Positions 23,601 to 38,600 are shown, counted from the first letter of the stretch. The stretch is DNA of 64,000 nucleotides from Taeniopygia guttata (GCF_048771995.1 NC_133034.1:3224001-3288000); one strand, 5' to 3'. Notes: generated by a model not told the origin, from the sequence alone. A program made the numbers and translations.

Positions 23601-26600
23601 GCAAAATGGCTTTGTGGGGACTTGTCTGGAGATCAGCACTGCCTGTTAGGTACCTTTAGGAGCAGGGAGAGATCAGTGATCTAAACCCACTCCTGTGCCA
23701 TCCAAAAATGCCAGTGGAGCCAGTGGCACCCAGAACTTCTTGATGCCACACATGTGGATGGCAGTTTTAAATGTAGCCACACTTGCAGACTGAGTGAGTG
23801 TGAGGAGAGAGGTGTCAAATGTGTGACATAGTCTCTCCCTCAGCAGTTCCCTTTGCATTCCCCATCCTGGGCCAAGTTGCCCCATCAGTCTGACTTGTCC
23901 TTTCCTGCCAGGTGTCACCTAATAGCATGGCTAAATGTCCTGAGGCATGAATGGGGGCAAGGCTGGATGCTTGATCTGAGCACTGTGGTCTACTCTTTCC
24001 AGGCTTCCTTGCTGTATACCCCTGGGGGAGAAGTGAAGAAGGGGTCACTGGGACTACCTCTGCTCCCCCCAATACGCAAGGCAGGAAGTCTCCCTGTTGG
24101 CAGTGCTGCAGGGTCTGTGCAAAGCTCTCTCCAGCTGGATTTCCAGGAGTCCCAGGAGATGAGGTAAGCCAAGGTGTCTGCTGCTCCAGGGGGCTGTTCA
24201 GCTCACTCTTCGCATCACATGTTGTTATTTTGCACTGTCAGCTGTCCCATGTATTTAGGCAGACCTCTGTGTATTCAGCATTTTGCCCATCTATGAAGGG
24301 CCAGCACAATGTCAAACCCAACAGCAATGGCCCAAGAGCAGAGGTGGTGGTGGGGAAGACGAGGCAGGGCTTCAAAGCACCTCAAGATGGGTCCTCTGCT
24401 GGGCTTGGCTATTATTTCACCCAGAGCGTGGCCATTTCTGTGCGACAACAGCAGCTGAAAGCTTAATGACAATTAATCAGCCTTGCATCTTCTTGTGCAT
24501 CTTTATGTGTTGCCTTTCCTCCTTCATCTGTGACCATGCTATGAAGGTTTGCCTCCTTTCATGGCACACTCATTCCCTCCCTTCTCTTTCTACCTCCTCA
24601 TTTGTTCCTTTGTCCTCCATTTCCTCCAGGCCAAGACCCAGCAGCAGTAGCCAAGAGAAGAGCTCTGACCATGCAGGTAGGTACAGGGCATGAATGTCCT
24701 GAAATGACCATTGGAATCTGGACTATGAGGTGACATTTGGAAAGCTTGGTTCAAGCCCATTCTTTTGAACATTCCTTAAAGTTCCTTTCAATTCCCTGAC
24801 GGGCTCAGTGGACTCTCCCAAAGCGCAGTCACCGGGAGTGTTCTCTGGTGGTGCAGTGAAAATTCCTCCAGTGTGAAGTGTTGAGTGGCAGGAGCTGGAA
24901 TGGTACCTTGGGGCCCAGGAAATGCAGTGCAGGAAAAGGAAACATTCCTCTCCATGCTTCACATGGCTTTTCTCTCCCTGCAGCCTTTCTAGAGTCAAAA
25001 TTAGTAGAGCAAAGGAAGGCAATTATCATGAAATGACAAATGTTCCCACTCCTTCCTCCTGCCCTTGAAGCAGAAAACCTTTCCCTGGGGCACTTTCTGA
25101 GCTGAAGCCTTTGAGGAGTGAAGGAGGTTCATGGACATTGCCTGGTTTTGCACTGGCAGAAATAGGGGAAACTCCTAGGACAGAATTCCTTTGGAAGTCT
25201 CTTCCCCGGCTCTCTCTGTCTGTGTCAGAGTGGCAGGCTGAGGCTGGGGGAGGAGATGCCTTCTGCCTTGTCCTCCCTCCCTGCCTTTCCTGATCCCTTA
25301 CAAGTGGAATTGTGCCAGACAAAATGCGGTCTCTGGTGCATCTGGGTCAGCCAATGCTTTCAAGTTGAAATCTTCCGTGACACTCGAGGCATATGTACCT
25401 TGCTGCTCTCAATCCCAATCTCTGTGTTTTATGGAAGCTCTGCAGTCTGGAACCTGTCTTGCCTGTTGCCCACAATTATGTTTTTGGGGGCTTGAAGTCT
25501 TCCAGTGATTTACATGAACATTTGCTTCCATTACCAGGCCTCCCAGTGAGCCAGGCCAAGGAGCTGGATCATCCCACCAGTCCTGGTTTTATGAGTGACA
25601 GTGACCTGAGGGACAGCTCTGGAAAGGTAAGGGGTGAGCACAGGGATGAGCAGACTTCCTTTCCAGTGGCTCTTTAGTGCTTGGCCCAAAATGTCACTGG
25701 AAATCATCATCTTCCACCCCTTGGGAGATGGGGATGGGGATTATCTTGGGAATCTATTGGACAGCTACAGAGCAATTGCTTGGCTATTTCCTGTGGTGCC
25801 AACCAGGGTCACTGGTTTGGGGATGGTGCTAAGGTCATGCCAGAAGCATTCTTTATGTGCAAAGGCTCTTGTAGAGAAGTTCTGAGTGGCAGAGCAAACT
25901 ACCCATCAGTGAACGTGGGAAAAGTGCATCCTCAGAAGCAGAGAAGCAAAGGTTCTAATGTTGAGTGTAAGCAAGGCTGCAAAATAAAATGGGAGAGTTT
26001 GACTTTTCCAGGATACCTTTGTGGCTGCATCTCACAGCCCTCTCCTTCTCCAGTTTTCTGCTCATGAACATCAGTGTTTCTGCAACTTGTTTTCACATGA
26101 ATCCTCCTTTTGGTCTCGCGGTCTCAGAGCCCAAGTCCTCCAGAGTCCTTCAGAGCCGAGTCCTTCAGAAGGCAGGAAGTGAGAAACAGCTGCAATTCCT
26201 GGCCATGAGTGTTAAGCAGCAGCTCATTACCCCTCCTTCCGGGGTATTGCACATGGTGTTTATTCTCCTGCCATGGCCTGTAGGAACTGAACTGCCTGCT
26301 CACTGGCCATGTGAGCTCTTCATCTGTCTTGGGGCACTCCTATGACTTTCATGCTTCAAGCAGGCCTTCCTGACAGAGGTTGCAGTGGCAGCAGTAGAAG
26401 GTTATGGCACTGAAGTGTTTCACCTCACTGTGTGTAATTGCCAGGGTGAGGATGGGAGACCTTCCTCTGAAACTATTGGAATGTCTATGGAGCTGCACTG
26501 AAGCCTGTGGCACTCTGTGGACTCTGTGCTCCTGATGAGATGATGTGTTTGGTTTGTGTGTCTCTGCTTACAGTCTGTGATGTATTTCCATTGCACCTAG

Positions 26601-29600
26601 ATCCGTCCTGCACTCTGCAAGTTGGCTCAAAAGAGCTTGGAGCGGAAGAAAATGGAGCTTTTGAAGAAAGAGTTGGAGAGAAGGAGACAAAATCAAACAT
26701 CCTTGCTACTTCCTCCTCAGCCAGTTGAGCCTGGGGATGCAGCTGAAGCAAGTAAGTGGTGGCTACACTTGTGGTCCTTTCTGACCTTGCTTGCCCTTTG
26801 CACAGTGTTGCAATCAGACTGGGAGGCTGTTTGGCTTGCATTTGGGTGGAAGCTTGCATAGGATTTATTTCTGTTTTCCAAAGAAAAATACAGAAGCATG
26901 AAGTGTCTTGCCCATGGCCTCGCTGAGTCAGTAACAGAATATCAGCTTCCCACCTTCACCTCTGAAGTCTTTCAGAGTAGAAAATTCTGTCTTGCAAACT
27001 ACACTGGGGCTTCAGACTCTCTCCTGGAGAGCAGCCTCCAGGGAAGGCAAGTCCAAAAGAATGCTTTTCAACCAGGCTGCAACCTGGAAGAAACAAAGTC
27101 CAGCTCCTTCTGATGAAAACACCAGAGCTCCTCCTCCTGCCGCTCCCTGCTGAGGAGCTGGCACTGCTGAGCTGTGCTGAAGCCCCCAGCCAGTGCTGCT
27201 CTTGTAGCCCCAGGAGCAAGCAGCATTCCCGACTGAATCCCGGCCCAGGGCTCTGACTGCAGGGCTGGGAGCGCTGCCCCGAGGGCGGCAGCAGGGCCCT
27301 CAGGAGGCAGCACGCAAGGCTATCTGCACTTTCTTTTGGAAACTTCCCCTGACAGCCTCTGGAACAGGAAAACAGCAGCAAAGCAATACTGGGTCTTCCT
27401 TGTTTCTTAGGGGAAGCATCACTGCAGTTTGGTTTTAAGCTAGAAGAAGGTAGATTTAGATTATATATTAGGGAGAATTTTTTTTTAAATTAAAGGGGAT
27501 GAAAAGCTGGAAGGGTTTGCCCAGAGAAGCTGTTGTTGGTTCATCCTTGAAGGTGTTCAAGGCCAGTTCACGTGGGGCTCTGATCTAGATGAAGATGTCC
27601 CTGCTCATAGGAGTTGGACTAGATGGTGCTTAAAGGTGCCTTCCAACCCAAACTCTTCTGATATTCTGTGATTCTGTGATCACTGTCCACTGTTAATGTG
27701 CCATTGTTATACTTGAAGTTCTTTGGGGTAACAGAGATGTTACCCACCTCCGGCAAGTTTCCTGGCGCTTTCCATTGTCACCCTGCCCAGCACCCTCCAC
27801 TTACAAGCTCCTTTTTAGTCCCTGCAGGCTTTAGGCTACCACCTGTCGATGGCACAGCTGCTAGTGGGCAGAGAAAACACCCTGGTAGTGACTTGAAGAA
27901 GCAGGTTGTGAGGAAGCAGGACAACGTGCCCTTACTGCCCAGTACGTCCACCATCCATGGGGATGGCAGCTTCCCACGCAACTCCACAGGTAAGCCTGCT
28001 CCGTGGCAGCTTTTTCCCTGCACGGGTTTTACCTTGCACAAGGAGCACAAACTGCCTCCTGCCTCAGCCAGCACAGCTGGGACCTCGGGTTCATAGCCTG
28101 TCCTGAGATTGAACATCAAATCTACTTTGGAGTTACTCCAGCTTGGTCGTACTGTAGCAGCTGGTTCTAGAAATCCATTGGAAAGTTGAGCTGAATGAAA
28201 TCGTGGTAAAGGCCTAAGCTCTGCCTTTTGCCCATCTCGGTAACTGGTGCCAGGAGGCTGCTGTGCCTGCAGGGATGAGCTGCAGGGCAGTCTGCCAGGG
28301 TGTGCTCACCATGCACCTCCGAGAACCACCAGCATCAGTTGTGCACTCACCATCTGGGCCCTCTGCCTGTGCTGCTGTCCAGTTCTGCAGCCAGCTTTTC
28401 TGCTCTCCCAGCAAGGGCTGGCTCTGCACGGCCATCAGCGGCTCGGTGCAGTCGTGCTGCTGCTCCCAGAAGTGCCCGATGGCTCCTCGCTGCCACCATC
28501 CCACGGGCTGCAATGCCAGGAGGGAACAAGCAGTGCCTCCTGTGCCACCCAGCAAACACAGCGGCTGTGTGCAGCAGATGACAGGCACGAGGGGCTGCCT
28601 GCTGCTCCCAGGCTGTTGGCTGCCTGCAGGAAACACCCAGCAGATAGTCCCTGGTGGCTCTTGTCTCTCCTTTGTGGGTAGCCTGCTGTACTGTGATCCC
28701 AAGTAGGGTGAGATAAGAAGAAGGGAGCTAGGAATGATATTTGGAATGCTCTTTTCTAGTGATGCTGCTTCCATGTTCAGAATTGACCAGAACTAGCCTG
28801 ACGTGGCTCTCCATCCATAGTGACTCTAGATGTGTGTGTCTACATGCTTCTGCAGGGCCATCACTGATGTCAGTGGCTGGGTGTCAGTGACACCCAGATT
28901 AGCTCCTGTCTGAATATTTTTGATGTTATGGTCCCTCCGTACTTTGTGAGAACATGCAAGGTAGCCAAAAACCCTACACAGTCTAGAGTAGTTTGTCAAG
29001 ATTCTGTGCAATATTTATACTCCAACATGTCTAAAAAGACAGCTCAAATGTATTCATCTACACATTAGAAAATGAGCTTTTTAGTGTACGACATGAAATT
29101 TTTGATTGACAGTGCTTTTGATGACAAATGGGTTTCATAAGAAATGCATTTATCATCTGATTTTTCTCATACCTTGTAAATTTGTTTTCCTTACCAAAAA
29201 ATTCAATTAAGGCAAACCCAGGACAACTTTTTATCAAGAGAGTGCATCTGCCAACAATTTGCATCGGTATTTGCATTCTTTTTTCCCCAGTTTTCATTTG
29301 GAAGGCTTTTTTTATCAACCATCTAGACTGGAAATGGCAAGAGAAAGCTTAGGCATTGCACAGTATGCAAACACATCCATTTGATGACAAATAAATTTCA
29401 CCTCAGCATCTTTGAAATACAGCCAGTGTGTACCTCTGAAAGAGTAAAGGTTCATGATGCTCGGAAAAGAACAAAATCCATAAATTACTCCCTTCCCAAT
29501 AGCAGGCTAAATGTATGTGCACTCAGCTGCCTGCTGTCTAGGATATTTGAGGTCAGTGGACGCAGAGGCGCTGTCAGTGGGAAGGGTCAGGTGTGGCTGT

Positions 29601-32600
29601 TCCCTGGTAGCTGCTCCGTGGGGATTGAGCCGGGCCCAGCAGGGCTGGGTTGTTCAGGCTTGGCTCGGTGCTGTGGCCAGGCAGCTGCAGGTCTCTCCTC
29701 AGGGAGTTGCAGAGTGCCCCATCCTCAGGGCTGGGGGAAATCAGGGCGCTGAGACAAGAGAGGCACCTGAGGGGCTCCCTCCTGGCCGGCCAGTCCTGCT
29801 GCCGGCCCTGTCTGGCAGGGAGCGGGAGCTCTGCGGCCGCAGGAACTGCCGCTGGCTGTGGCACCTGTGGCACTCGGAGCTGGCGCTGCGGGGCCATGGG
29901 CAGGTTTAGCCTGGAGCTGTGCCCAGCCGGGGAGGCTGGGGGAAAGCAAGGAGCCCAAGGTGCCCGACAGCAGGGAAGCCTCTGCCCCAGTGCCCGTGTG
30001 TGCCCGTGGAGCCCTGGCTGGGAGATGGCTGCAGGCCGCTCCATGGCGGGGTGCCCCGCCCGGGGCTGCAGCGCCCATGGCCGACCCTGTCCTTACAGTG
30101 ACCTCGGAGATGGCCGCTGGTGCCCAGCGCCGAGAGCAGCCGCGCCGTGGGACTGGGCAGAAGGACGCGGCTTTTGCAGACCCACAGCAGTCCTTGCAGG
30201 AGGCACTGTCCTTGCTCAGCAGCGATGACTGGTAAGAAAGGCCCCGTTCCCTCTGCGTCCCTCTTAGCACTAAGGTAGGTTAGACGCGTGTCTTGCTGCT
30301 GCCTCTGAGCCCCAAGAGCCCAGAGGGCCAAAGGGCACTGGTGAAACCACTGCAGAGCAGTGAGAAGATAAAGATTTGAGAGCAGCCTTTTCTCGGCCTT
30401 GCTCTGCAGCAGTGCTCCAGCTGCAGCAGGTCCGTGCTGTTTCCTCGCTTTGCCTGCTGCTCCACGGGGCTGCAGAGGAAATCTTGAGGGAAGAGAGAAA
30501 GCCCTGGAACGAGATGATTTGCTGGCTGAAGGGAGCAGCAGGATGGCAGCAGTTTTGAGTGCAGGCTTGGGTGCCTTGGGCCACTGGCCCAGTGGGACTG
30601 AGGAAGATTCCTCTCTGCTCCCAGTGGTTTGACTGAGCTGCCAGCCTGGTCGTTTCAGAGGGTGCTGCCTAGCTCTTGGGTAGAGAAAAATCAATCTTTT
30701 TGGTACTTGCCTTTCAGGGAGAAGAAGGAGAAGGGACTCTGCATCATCAAACAGCTGGCTGAGTCCCATTCAGAAGTCCTGCTTTGTCGACTTCGTGAGA
30801 TTTGCTTGGCAGTTACCAGCGAGGTGAGAACATTGTTCTGAACTGTCCCGCACACTTCATACACGGTAGAGTGTAGAGTAGGTATGTGCTTGCTCATCTC
30901 CCTGTGTGCTTAGGGTGTGCCTTCTCTGCCCAAGCTGTAACTCAACACTGCAAATTAGTCTGTAGACCTGAGCCTGTGTTTTCTGTTTCCTGTCTGAGTG
31001 CTTCAGCTACAGGTGTTGCTTTTTTGAACAGGAGCACCTGAGTCTTTTATCTTTATGACTTGTGCCTTTATGGTTTGAAAGCAGCCCTTGCATTAATTTG
31101 CTTCTTTCTTTTTCAAACAAGAGGCCCTAAAATCAAAGCAGTTGATATTAGAGAAGGGTCAAGTAGCACACTTCAGTGAAATATATTTTTTATGCCTGCA
31201 GTAAGCAGGTCTGAGGGCAGAATTTGGTGCCAGAGTAAGTACCTTTCTGTGCTTGGGCTCTTCTGCTCTTACTGTGCTTTTTTGCTCCTCTGGACAAAGT
31301 GGGAGGTGTTGTGATTTCCCGGGAGTTTTGTCTAAGGCAACTGGTTTTCTTTTCAAGGTGATTCTTATGTTTCCCCTCATGACTTCCCCAGGTGACCAGC
31401 CTCCGGTCAAAGCTGTCTTGCTCTGCAATCGTCACTCTGGGAGAGCTGTTTGCACTCTTGAGGAAGGACATGGATTCCGAGGTGGATGAGGTTGCTCCGG
31501 TCCTTCTCCACATGGTGTGGAACTCCCCAGAGTTTGTTCAGAAGGCAGCCTGTCAGGCTCTGGGGATCATGGTAGAGAAGGTGACTCCTGCCCGAGCAAT
31601 GACTGTTCTCATGGACAAGGGAGTCAAGTAGGTTCTTCTTCTTTTAGTGATATTCTTCACCTTCTCCTGTGTGGGTGGGGGAAGGGGTGAGAGAGAGAGA
31701 CTGGGAATGGTGGGAGGGAAGGGTCCTGTATCCTGCATCTTCTGTGAACTCAGGGACTTGATTCTCTTATCAGCCTCATTTCTTTCCTCTTGTCACCTAT
31801 TTCTGCCCTCCTGCAGCCTCTTCGCTCTCAGAATCACAGAACTGTAGAATAGGGGCAGTTGGAATGGGCCCATCAGGACCATTGAGTCCAGCTCCTGGCC
31901 ATGCACAGAACAGCCCAAGGGTCACACCAAGTGCCTGAAATTGTTGTCCAAATGCTTCTTTGACTCTGTCAGGCTTGATGCTGTCACCACTGCCCTGGGG
32001 AGCCTGTTCCAATGCCCAACCACCCTCTGGGGGAAAAACCTTTTCCTGATATCCAGTCTAAAGTTCCTCTGACTCAGCTTCCTGCTGCTTCCTGGAGTTC
32101 TCCCAGTCTGTCAGATTTTCCTAGACGTGGTGACCGCTGGGGAAGTGAAAGTGCCTGCAAAGGCCAAGGGGAAAGCCTTGTGCTTTTTTTGGAAGAGGGA
32201 CAGTTGCAATTGCAGCTGTCAGCGCTGTTGGGTATTTTGCAGCGCTGGGAAAAACCACGTATCCTCATGATGCAATTAACGTGAGAAATACGGAGGGTAC
32301 TTGCTGGGGCGTGCAGCACATGGGGGAGAATGTGCTGGGTGTGGCACAGCCTGCACAGCAGGTGCAGCTCCTGCCAAAAGGAGGCTTGTAGGACTGTCCT
32401 GGCCTTAGAGCTCTACTTTCAATTCAAACTGATGTTTCAGGTAAGCCTTGAGATGATGAATCAATTTACAGGCACCTTCACAGGCTGAGTGCAATGGGAC
32501 AGCTGAAGCAAATGCTGCCTTAAGTGTTGGTGCTGGGCCTGATAGGTCCCAAGAGACAGTCTCTAGAACAGGACAACCTGGCTAAAATGCCTGCCACCCT

Positions 32601-35600
32601 TTCCTCAGCTTTGGAATAGGGTCAAAACACTCAGCTGTATCCCTTGCCAATCTTTACAAAAGACAGAGGCTGCATTGCTGGATATTGGCAACTTCCTGCC
32701 CCACAGCGTGTTTTTCCTGCAGCTGTTTTTTTCCAAAGGTCTGCAGATTTGGGGATGAATGGGTGGAAAGAGCCTCATCCTGCTGCAGCTCTGTGCAGTG
32801 GGGGCCGTCTGATGGGTCAGCATGAATTGTCCTTAATTTCTAAATAATTCATATGTATTCAATTCCTTTAATCTTTCTCTGAGTAAATACTGGGAAAGAA
32901 ATGGAGTATCAGATAGTGCAGGGAGACTGAATTCCTCCCTCTTCCTTGCAGGCAGTCCTTCTGTACAATGCTAGCTTTGTGTTTATCTGAGGACAGAAGC
33001 TTCTACAGGTGTCTGAAGTTGCAGGGAGAAGCCAGGCCTCGTTCCCCCAGCAAGGACAGGGAGCAGGCTCTGGCCAAGGCCTGTGCTGCTCTTGCTCCTT
33101 CTCCCTGTGCCCAGCGTTTGCTCTCTTCTTCCCAGGAGCCGCTACGCCCAGGTGCGGAAGTGCGCGGCCGAGCTCCTCCTGTCCTTGGTGCAGAGAATTG
33201 GAGTCACGAAGCTGGCAGGCACAGCCAGGGCTGAGACACTGGCCCACGTGGCAGGGACACTTGCTCAGGACCGTCACCAGGACACAAGGTAATGATCTTC
33301 ATTTCACCTCCTAAAACGGGAACATGGTTTTGTGTCTGGCTGTAAAAGGTAAAACTACAAAGGAGTGGAAACTAAAGGCAACATTAAGTTACCTCACAGT
33401 GTGGATAAGGGTCAGAGAACCATGGAATATGCTGAGTTTGAAAGGACCCATCAGGGTCATCAGGTCCAGCTGCTGGTTGTGTGCAGGACACCCCAAGAGT
33501 TACTCCATGTGCCTGAGAGCATTGTCCAAACACTTCTTGATCTCTGTCAGCCTTGGTGCTGTGACCACTGCTCTGGATTGCCTGGGGAAATGACTGTAGT
33601 GGGTAACCTGAGCTTGGCCACTAAGAAGGAGCACTGCCAACTTCCTGTGACTTGAAGGATTCTTTACTGAGATCCAAAGAGCTCCGATTAGCCAGTCAAA
33701 AAGTTTTGATTGGCCTTCGGTGCAGACGATAAAGCCAACGTGTTGGCTAATGTTCATCACTGAAGGATCCCAAACATCTATTTCACATTAACTTAAGACT
33801 TCCCTAGAAATATCTCAGAGGTCTTTAGCCTATGTATTCAGTCTTTCTAAACTACTTCTGCAGGTTGGTAGAATGCTGTCATCTGTGGCTCAGTGACCTC
33901 CAAATTTCTTCTTGAAGAAATCTGTGGTTTCCTAGTGGCAAAATCAACCCAAACCACCAAAATCCCCTTACTTTGATGATGAAATTGCCATTAATAGCTG
34001 CCAAGGACACCAGAGCAACTATGTGCCCCTGCCCCTGATTATTCTATATAGTATAGAATAATCCAAAGCAAGCATGAGGTGTTTTGTTCTGGCTTCCCTG
34101 CCACTGAAAGAAAGGCAAATTATTGTGCAATGGCAGCAGGACTGCTAATAGGCTCTGACAACGAAGCAGATGTGTTTTGCCTGTTCCCTGGGATCCTTTG
34201 ATCCCACAGAAGCACACGCACAGTTTCCGAGTGAAATGGTATTTTTCTGTGGCCCCACATTCTCCTCTTGTCCCTTGTGTTCAGCTGACAACACTGTGCA
34301 GTGTCAAGTGAAGTAAATCTCCCTCTTTGCTGAGTAGGTAATGCCTTCTCTTGCAAGGATTGCACCTGATCAGTTTAAGCTATCAGCTGCTTCTGTTAAC
34401 ACTCTTCCTTTGTTCACTTTTCATTTCCTTCCTTCCTTCCTTAGGCATTATGGACAGGAGATGGTGAAGATGCTGCTGAATAATCCCAAATTGAAAAAGC
34501 TTTTGGAACAATCTCTTTCCACCCATGACCTGGAAGTTATCCTGACAAGAATTAAGAAGAAAGTAAGCGCTTGGCAGAAGCAGTGTCTCCTTTGTGCAAG
34601 TATTGCCACTGCTAATATGAGATCCAACATACCCGATGTGACTTTACCTCATTCCTCTTCTGCTGCATCATTTTGCTCCTGGGAATGAGCTGTTAATCCC
34701 CAGCCTGTTCATCTGCAGACCACAGAGGAACTGATATTATTAGGGAAAAAGTGGGGTTTTGAATTCTTTGAATATCACAAAGGGGAAAGGGAAAGAGGAG
34801 AAAATGGGTTCACATCCAAGGGTAAGGCCCCACGGCGCTCTCCCTACTCTGCCCCCAGTAAAGCAGTTAAGTGAGAATAGTGCTTCTGAGGATAACAGTG
34901 TCTTTGCAAAAGACACCGGAAGTAGTGGTGCCAAGAACATTTCCAAATATACAAAAGATGTCCAAGTCAATCCTGATTACTGCAATTACTGTCTGTCTTT
35001 TGGGAATACTGCCCTGCTGTCAAGCCCTGTGGAGCTGGAAGAGGCTTGGTGAATTCAACAGCATCCAGTGGGAAATAATTTGTTTGTTTGGGGGGGGATT
35101 TTATTCTTTTTATCTACATTATAGAAGGGAGAGTGCCTTTGTGCAGGAGCAGGGAGAGTAAGTGTTGAACCAAATCAACTTCCAACACAGTGGGCCAACC
35201 CCCAAAGAGTCCAAATCTGCTGCTTCCATTGAGAACACTCGTTGCCTACCAGTTTGCATTATTCCCATTTATGCTCGAGACCAATGAATTTGGGATTTTA
35301 GACTGCTCTCACTGCTGCATGATAGCACCCATAACCTGCCTTGGGCTATTGTAAACAAAGAGTTGGCATCACTGAATCTCTGGTCCATTTATTTCTGTAA
35401 GTTAGGAAATGTTTCCCTAAGGCTTGGTAGCAACAGTCCTGGTATTAACTTGTGTTCTAACTAGGGAATTTCCTATTTTATATTCTAAAGATTCATGGAG
35501 TTTCTTGATGTCTTTGTAGGGGATGGAAAACCAGAAGGCTGAACGGCCATCTGTGAAGAACCTGGCGAAAAAGGGGAGCGACGGCTCAAAGAAGCCCCAG

Positions 35601-38600
35601 GCCACATTGCCTTCTAGCAATCGGTACTTTTGTCAGATGGGAGCACTTTTGTTAGATGTGACAAAGCACATGACATGTGCTTTACATGCCTCTTCCTCAG
35701 GAAAATCTTTCTGGTGGAGATGACCAGTGCCAGAGATTCTTTCCTTTCCCTACAAATGCTCTAGGATAAAAAATGTCTATTTCTGCATTATGCTGAACAC
35801 AACTTTTCTGAAGGGCTTCCACAAAAATTGGGCGACAAAAAGACACCCATTGGTAGCAGCTCAGATGATCCAGTGCAGTGGCAAGGGCAGTGTTGTGGAG
35901 GCTAGGAGAGGGCCAAGTTTCTGCTGCTGACTTGGAACAAGGAAAGTCAACCAGGGTGTTCTTTTTTAATCCCAATGTGGTCTTCTGTCTTTTTTTAGAT
36001 GGGTGTTTTAATGAGAAGTCCCAGTCTTGAAACAAGATGCCATTCCCCAAAGATACAGTTCTCATCCATGTGGTTTGGCTTGGCTGATTCATGGTTTTTT
36101 TACCCTCAAACAGTACGAAGTTTGATTAGTAGTAATAGTAGTAGTAGTAAGGGAATTCCTGAGCAACTTTGGCCAACAGGTGTCTCAATGTGGACTTTTT
36201 GTCTTGATATTCCTGTCCTTCATATAGTTTACTTGATGGACAGCATGTTTGGTTTATTTCCCCCTGTGCTGCAATCAGCATTTAAGACAGGAATTTGGTC
36301 CTTGCTGTCTCTTCATGCTAGTGGCAGAGCTGCTCGTACCTGTTCTCCTGTGATAACAGAGGGGATTTATTTAGCGCTGTCCCACTCAGCAGTGGCAGAA
36401 AAGTGACCACGTGTCTCAGTAGCATGGCTTGCACCTGCCCGTGCTCATGGAAGAGACAGGTTGATCCAGGAGAATTGTTCCCAGAGAGTTTGTTAAGCTG
36501 TGGATCTGGTCTCCAGGGAAGCAAACAAAATGTGAGCGTAGTTCTGGCATGTCTGGTTTCTGTTTTTATCTCTGTTACTGATTTTCTAGATCCTTCAGAT
36601 ACGTCCCTGTTCATCTGTTCAAATGCATCTGAGCTACTTTTCCAGATTGTCATGCCTGATGTAGAGACTCTTCTCCAGAATGATGTGTTTCCTTATTATA
36701 AGACACACACCTCCCATATGAGGAGGCATTTAAACTTGGAAGTAGTGTCTCTCTTTCCCCACAAAGCAATGTGACCAGTGCGCCTTGGAAGCCATCTGAA
36801 GATAGATCAGATGCATCTCATCCTTGGTTTTCCTGAGTGAGCAGTGTGAGAATGTTACTTGCAGGTTGTCTCTTGTAATGATTGGCATGAGGCTCACGTT
36901 GTTCTTCAGAGCCTCATGATATTCTAGCTTGAAATCACATCACTAGGAAAGCTCCTCAAGGTGTTTTGGTCACAATTAACTGAAGCTATTATCACCAAGA
37001 GGTCCTATTTTGGTTTTATTTTCCAGGGTGGAGTCTACCTCTGATGGACGCCTCCTACACCGTGCAAAAGTCCAGGTCACGTTACCTCGAGCTGTGGAAG
37101 AGATGAAGCCGCTCCAGAAGCTTTACCACCTCCTGGAAGCCAAGGAGTTTCAGATACGGATGGAAGGAGTCGCACTCCTCCTAGAGCTGTCCAAAACCAG
37201 ACCCCAGCTCATCTCCACTAACATTACCCAAGTATGTAGGGTATTTTCATTGTTCCATTCCTTCAGCTCCTTTCCCAGGCCTGGAGAAGTAAAGTTAATT
37301 CAGTGTGTCTTGGCAGTACATCCTGGCTGTTTGGGACAGGCTGGTCCCTCTTACCCAGAGCAATTTAATTCAGGTCCCAGGCTTCAGGACAAGTTTTTTC
37401 AGTCCAGCTATATTTGTCTGGCAGCTGTCTATTGATGCTGTTGATCAGATGATGACGGAATTTTCTGCTGGTTTAACTGCTGCTGTCTCCTACTCCCAGT
37501 TGGGTTAGGTGAAGAGAATCCAGCCATTGAAAGCAATAATGGCACTTATTCTCTGGACAAAAAATGGGTTTGAGTGGGGAAGAGACGTTTCAGGTTGGGT
37601 TGGTTTCAACTAAATGTTTTTAAAGGATACTTCTGGAAACTCCATCTTGTCTGGCACAGGCACAACTCTGGCTACTCATTTCCATCCTTGTGCCTATTCC
37701 TCTAGGTAAAGATGGTGCTCACCCTTCTTGGGGGGCCTTTTTTTCTCTTTGGAAAAGGAGGAAAACAGCTAAGGACAGATCTATCCTTTCTCCTCCCAGT
37801 AGATGCTTTTCCCCTTCTTCCAGAAATTGGTGCCTGTCAAGGGACTGAGCCTGCTCTAATGAGAGCTGTACAGCACATTGCATTTCAGAAGTCTACCTGT
37901 TAGAGAAATGGTCTGAGTCCTGGAAGAGTTGATCAGAGCCCTGCCCTCCTCCAGACACAGGTTCTGAGACAAACAAATGAAAACCTAGATCTCCTCCAGC
38001 CATAGTTTTGGCAAAATCATAATTGCCCTCAGTACCTGAGGCAACTGTGTAGAAACCTGGGCATTGTAAATATCCGCTTCCACTCTTGTAAAGCAAAGGT
38101 AGTCTTTTCAATTAATAAAGGGAATTGATTGAATGATTTATAGCTGGGGAGAAACATCCAGGGAACTCTTCTGTCCCCAGCCAAACCTCTTCAAAACAGA
38201 TGAAAATCTTTCAACCAGCATGAGGTTGCAGAACCATTGCAGCGAGTGGCCCACAGGAAAACACTGAAATTGTGCATGCAAGGGCTGACCTGACAGGAAG
38301 GATGACTTTCACCTTTTACATTGCTGAGTGCTCATTTCTACATCCCCTCTTCAAACAAGGTCATTTTAATCAAGTTCTCGTGTTATTTGTTCTCTTTGCA
38401 GATTTTTGATTATTTTGACCTGAGACTATGTGACACGCATAAGAGAGTGAAGCAGAAGGCGCTGGACGTGCTGGCAGAAATCATCGGCCTCCTGGAAGAT
38501 GCCCTGAGCCCCGTGATCATCCGTTTGGTGGAAGGAATAACAAAGAATCTCAACTCAAAGGATCCCGGGGTTCGTGCCGCAGCTGTGAGAGCGCTGGAAG

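Noticed and set aside
28247-28774. Cys-rich ORF on + and 186-codon ORF on - in the G-H intron
   Set aside because: They overlap on opposite strands, the + frame lacks the motif order of feather keratin or other Cys-rich families I know, and no splice-compatible junction to the flanking exons was found.
34759-35052. Open frame with Ser/Asn-rich translation in the L-M intron
   Set aside because: Exons L and M already join in phase 0 and match the family order; the frame would need a weak acceptor and ends in a stop.
36110-36160. AGTAGTAATAGTAGTAGTAG microsatellite
   Set aside because: Short and imperfect; ordinary intronic simple repeat with no further significance.
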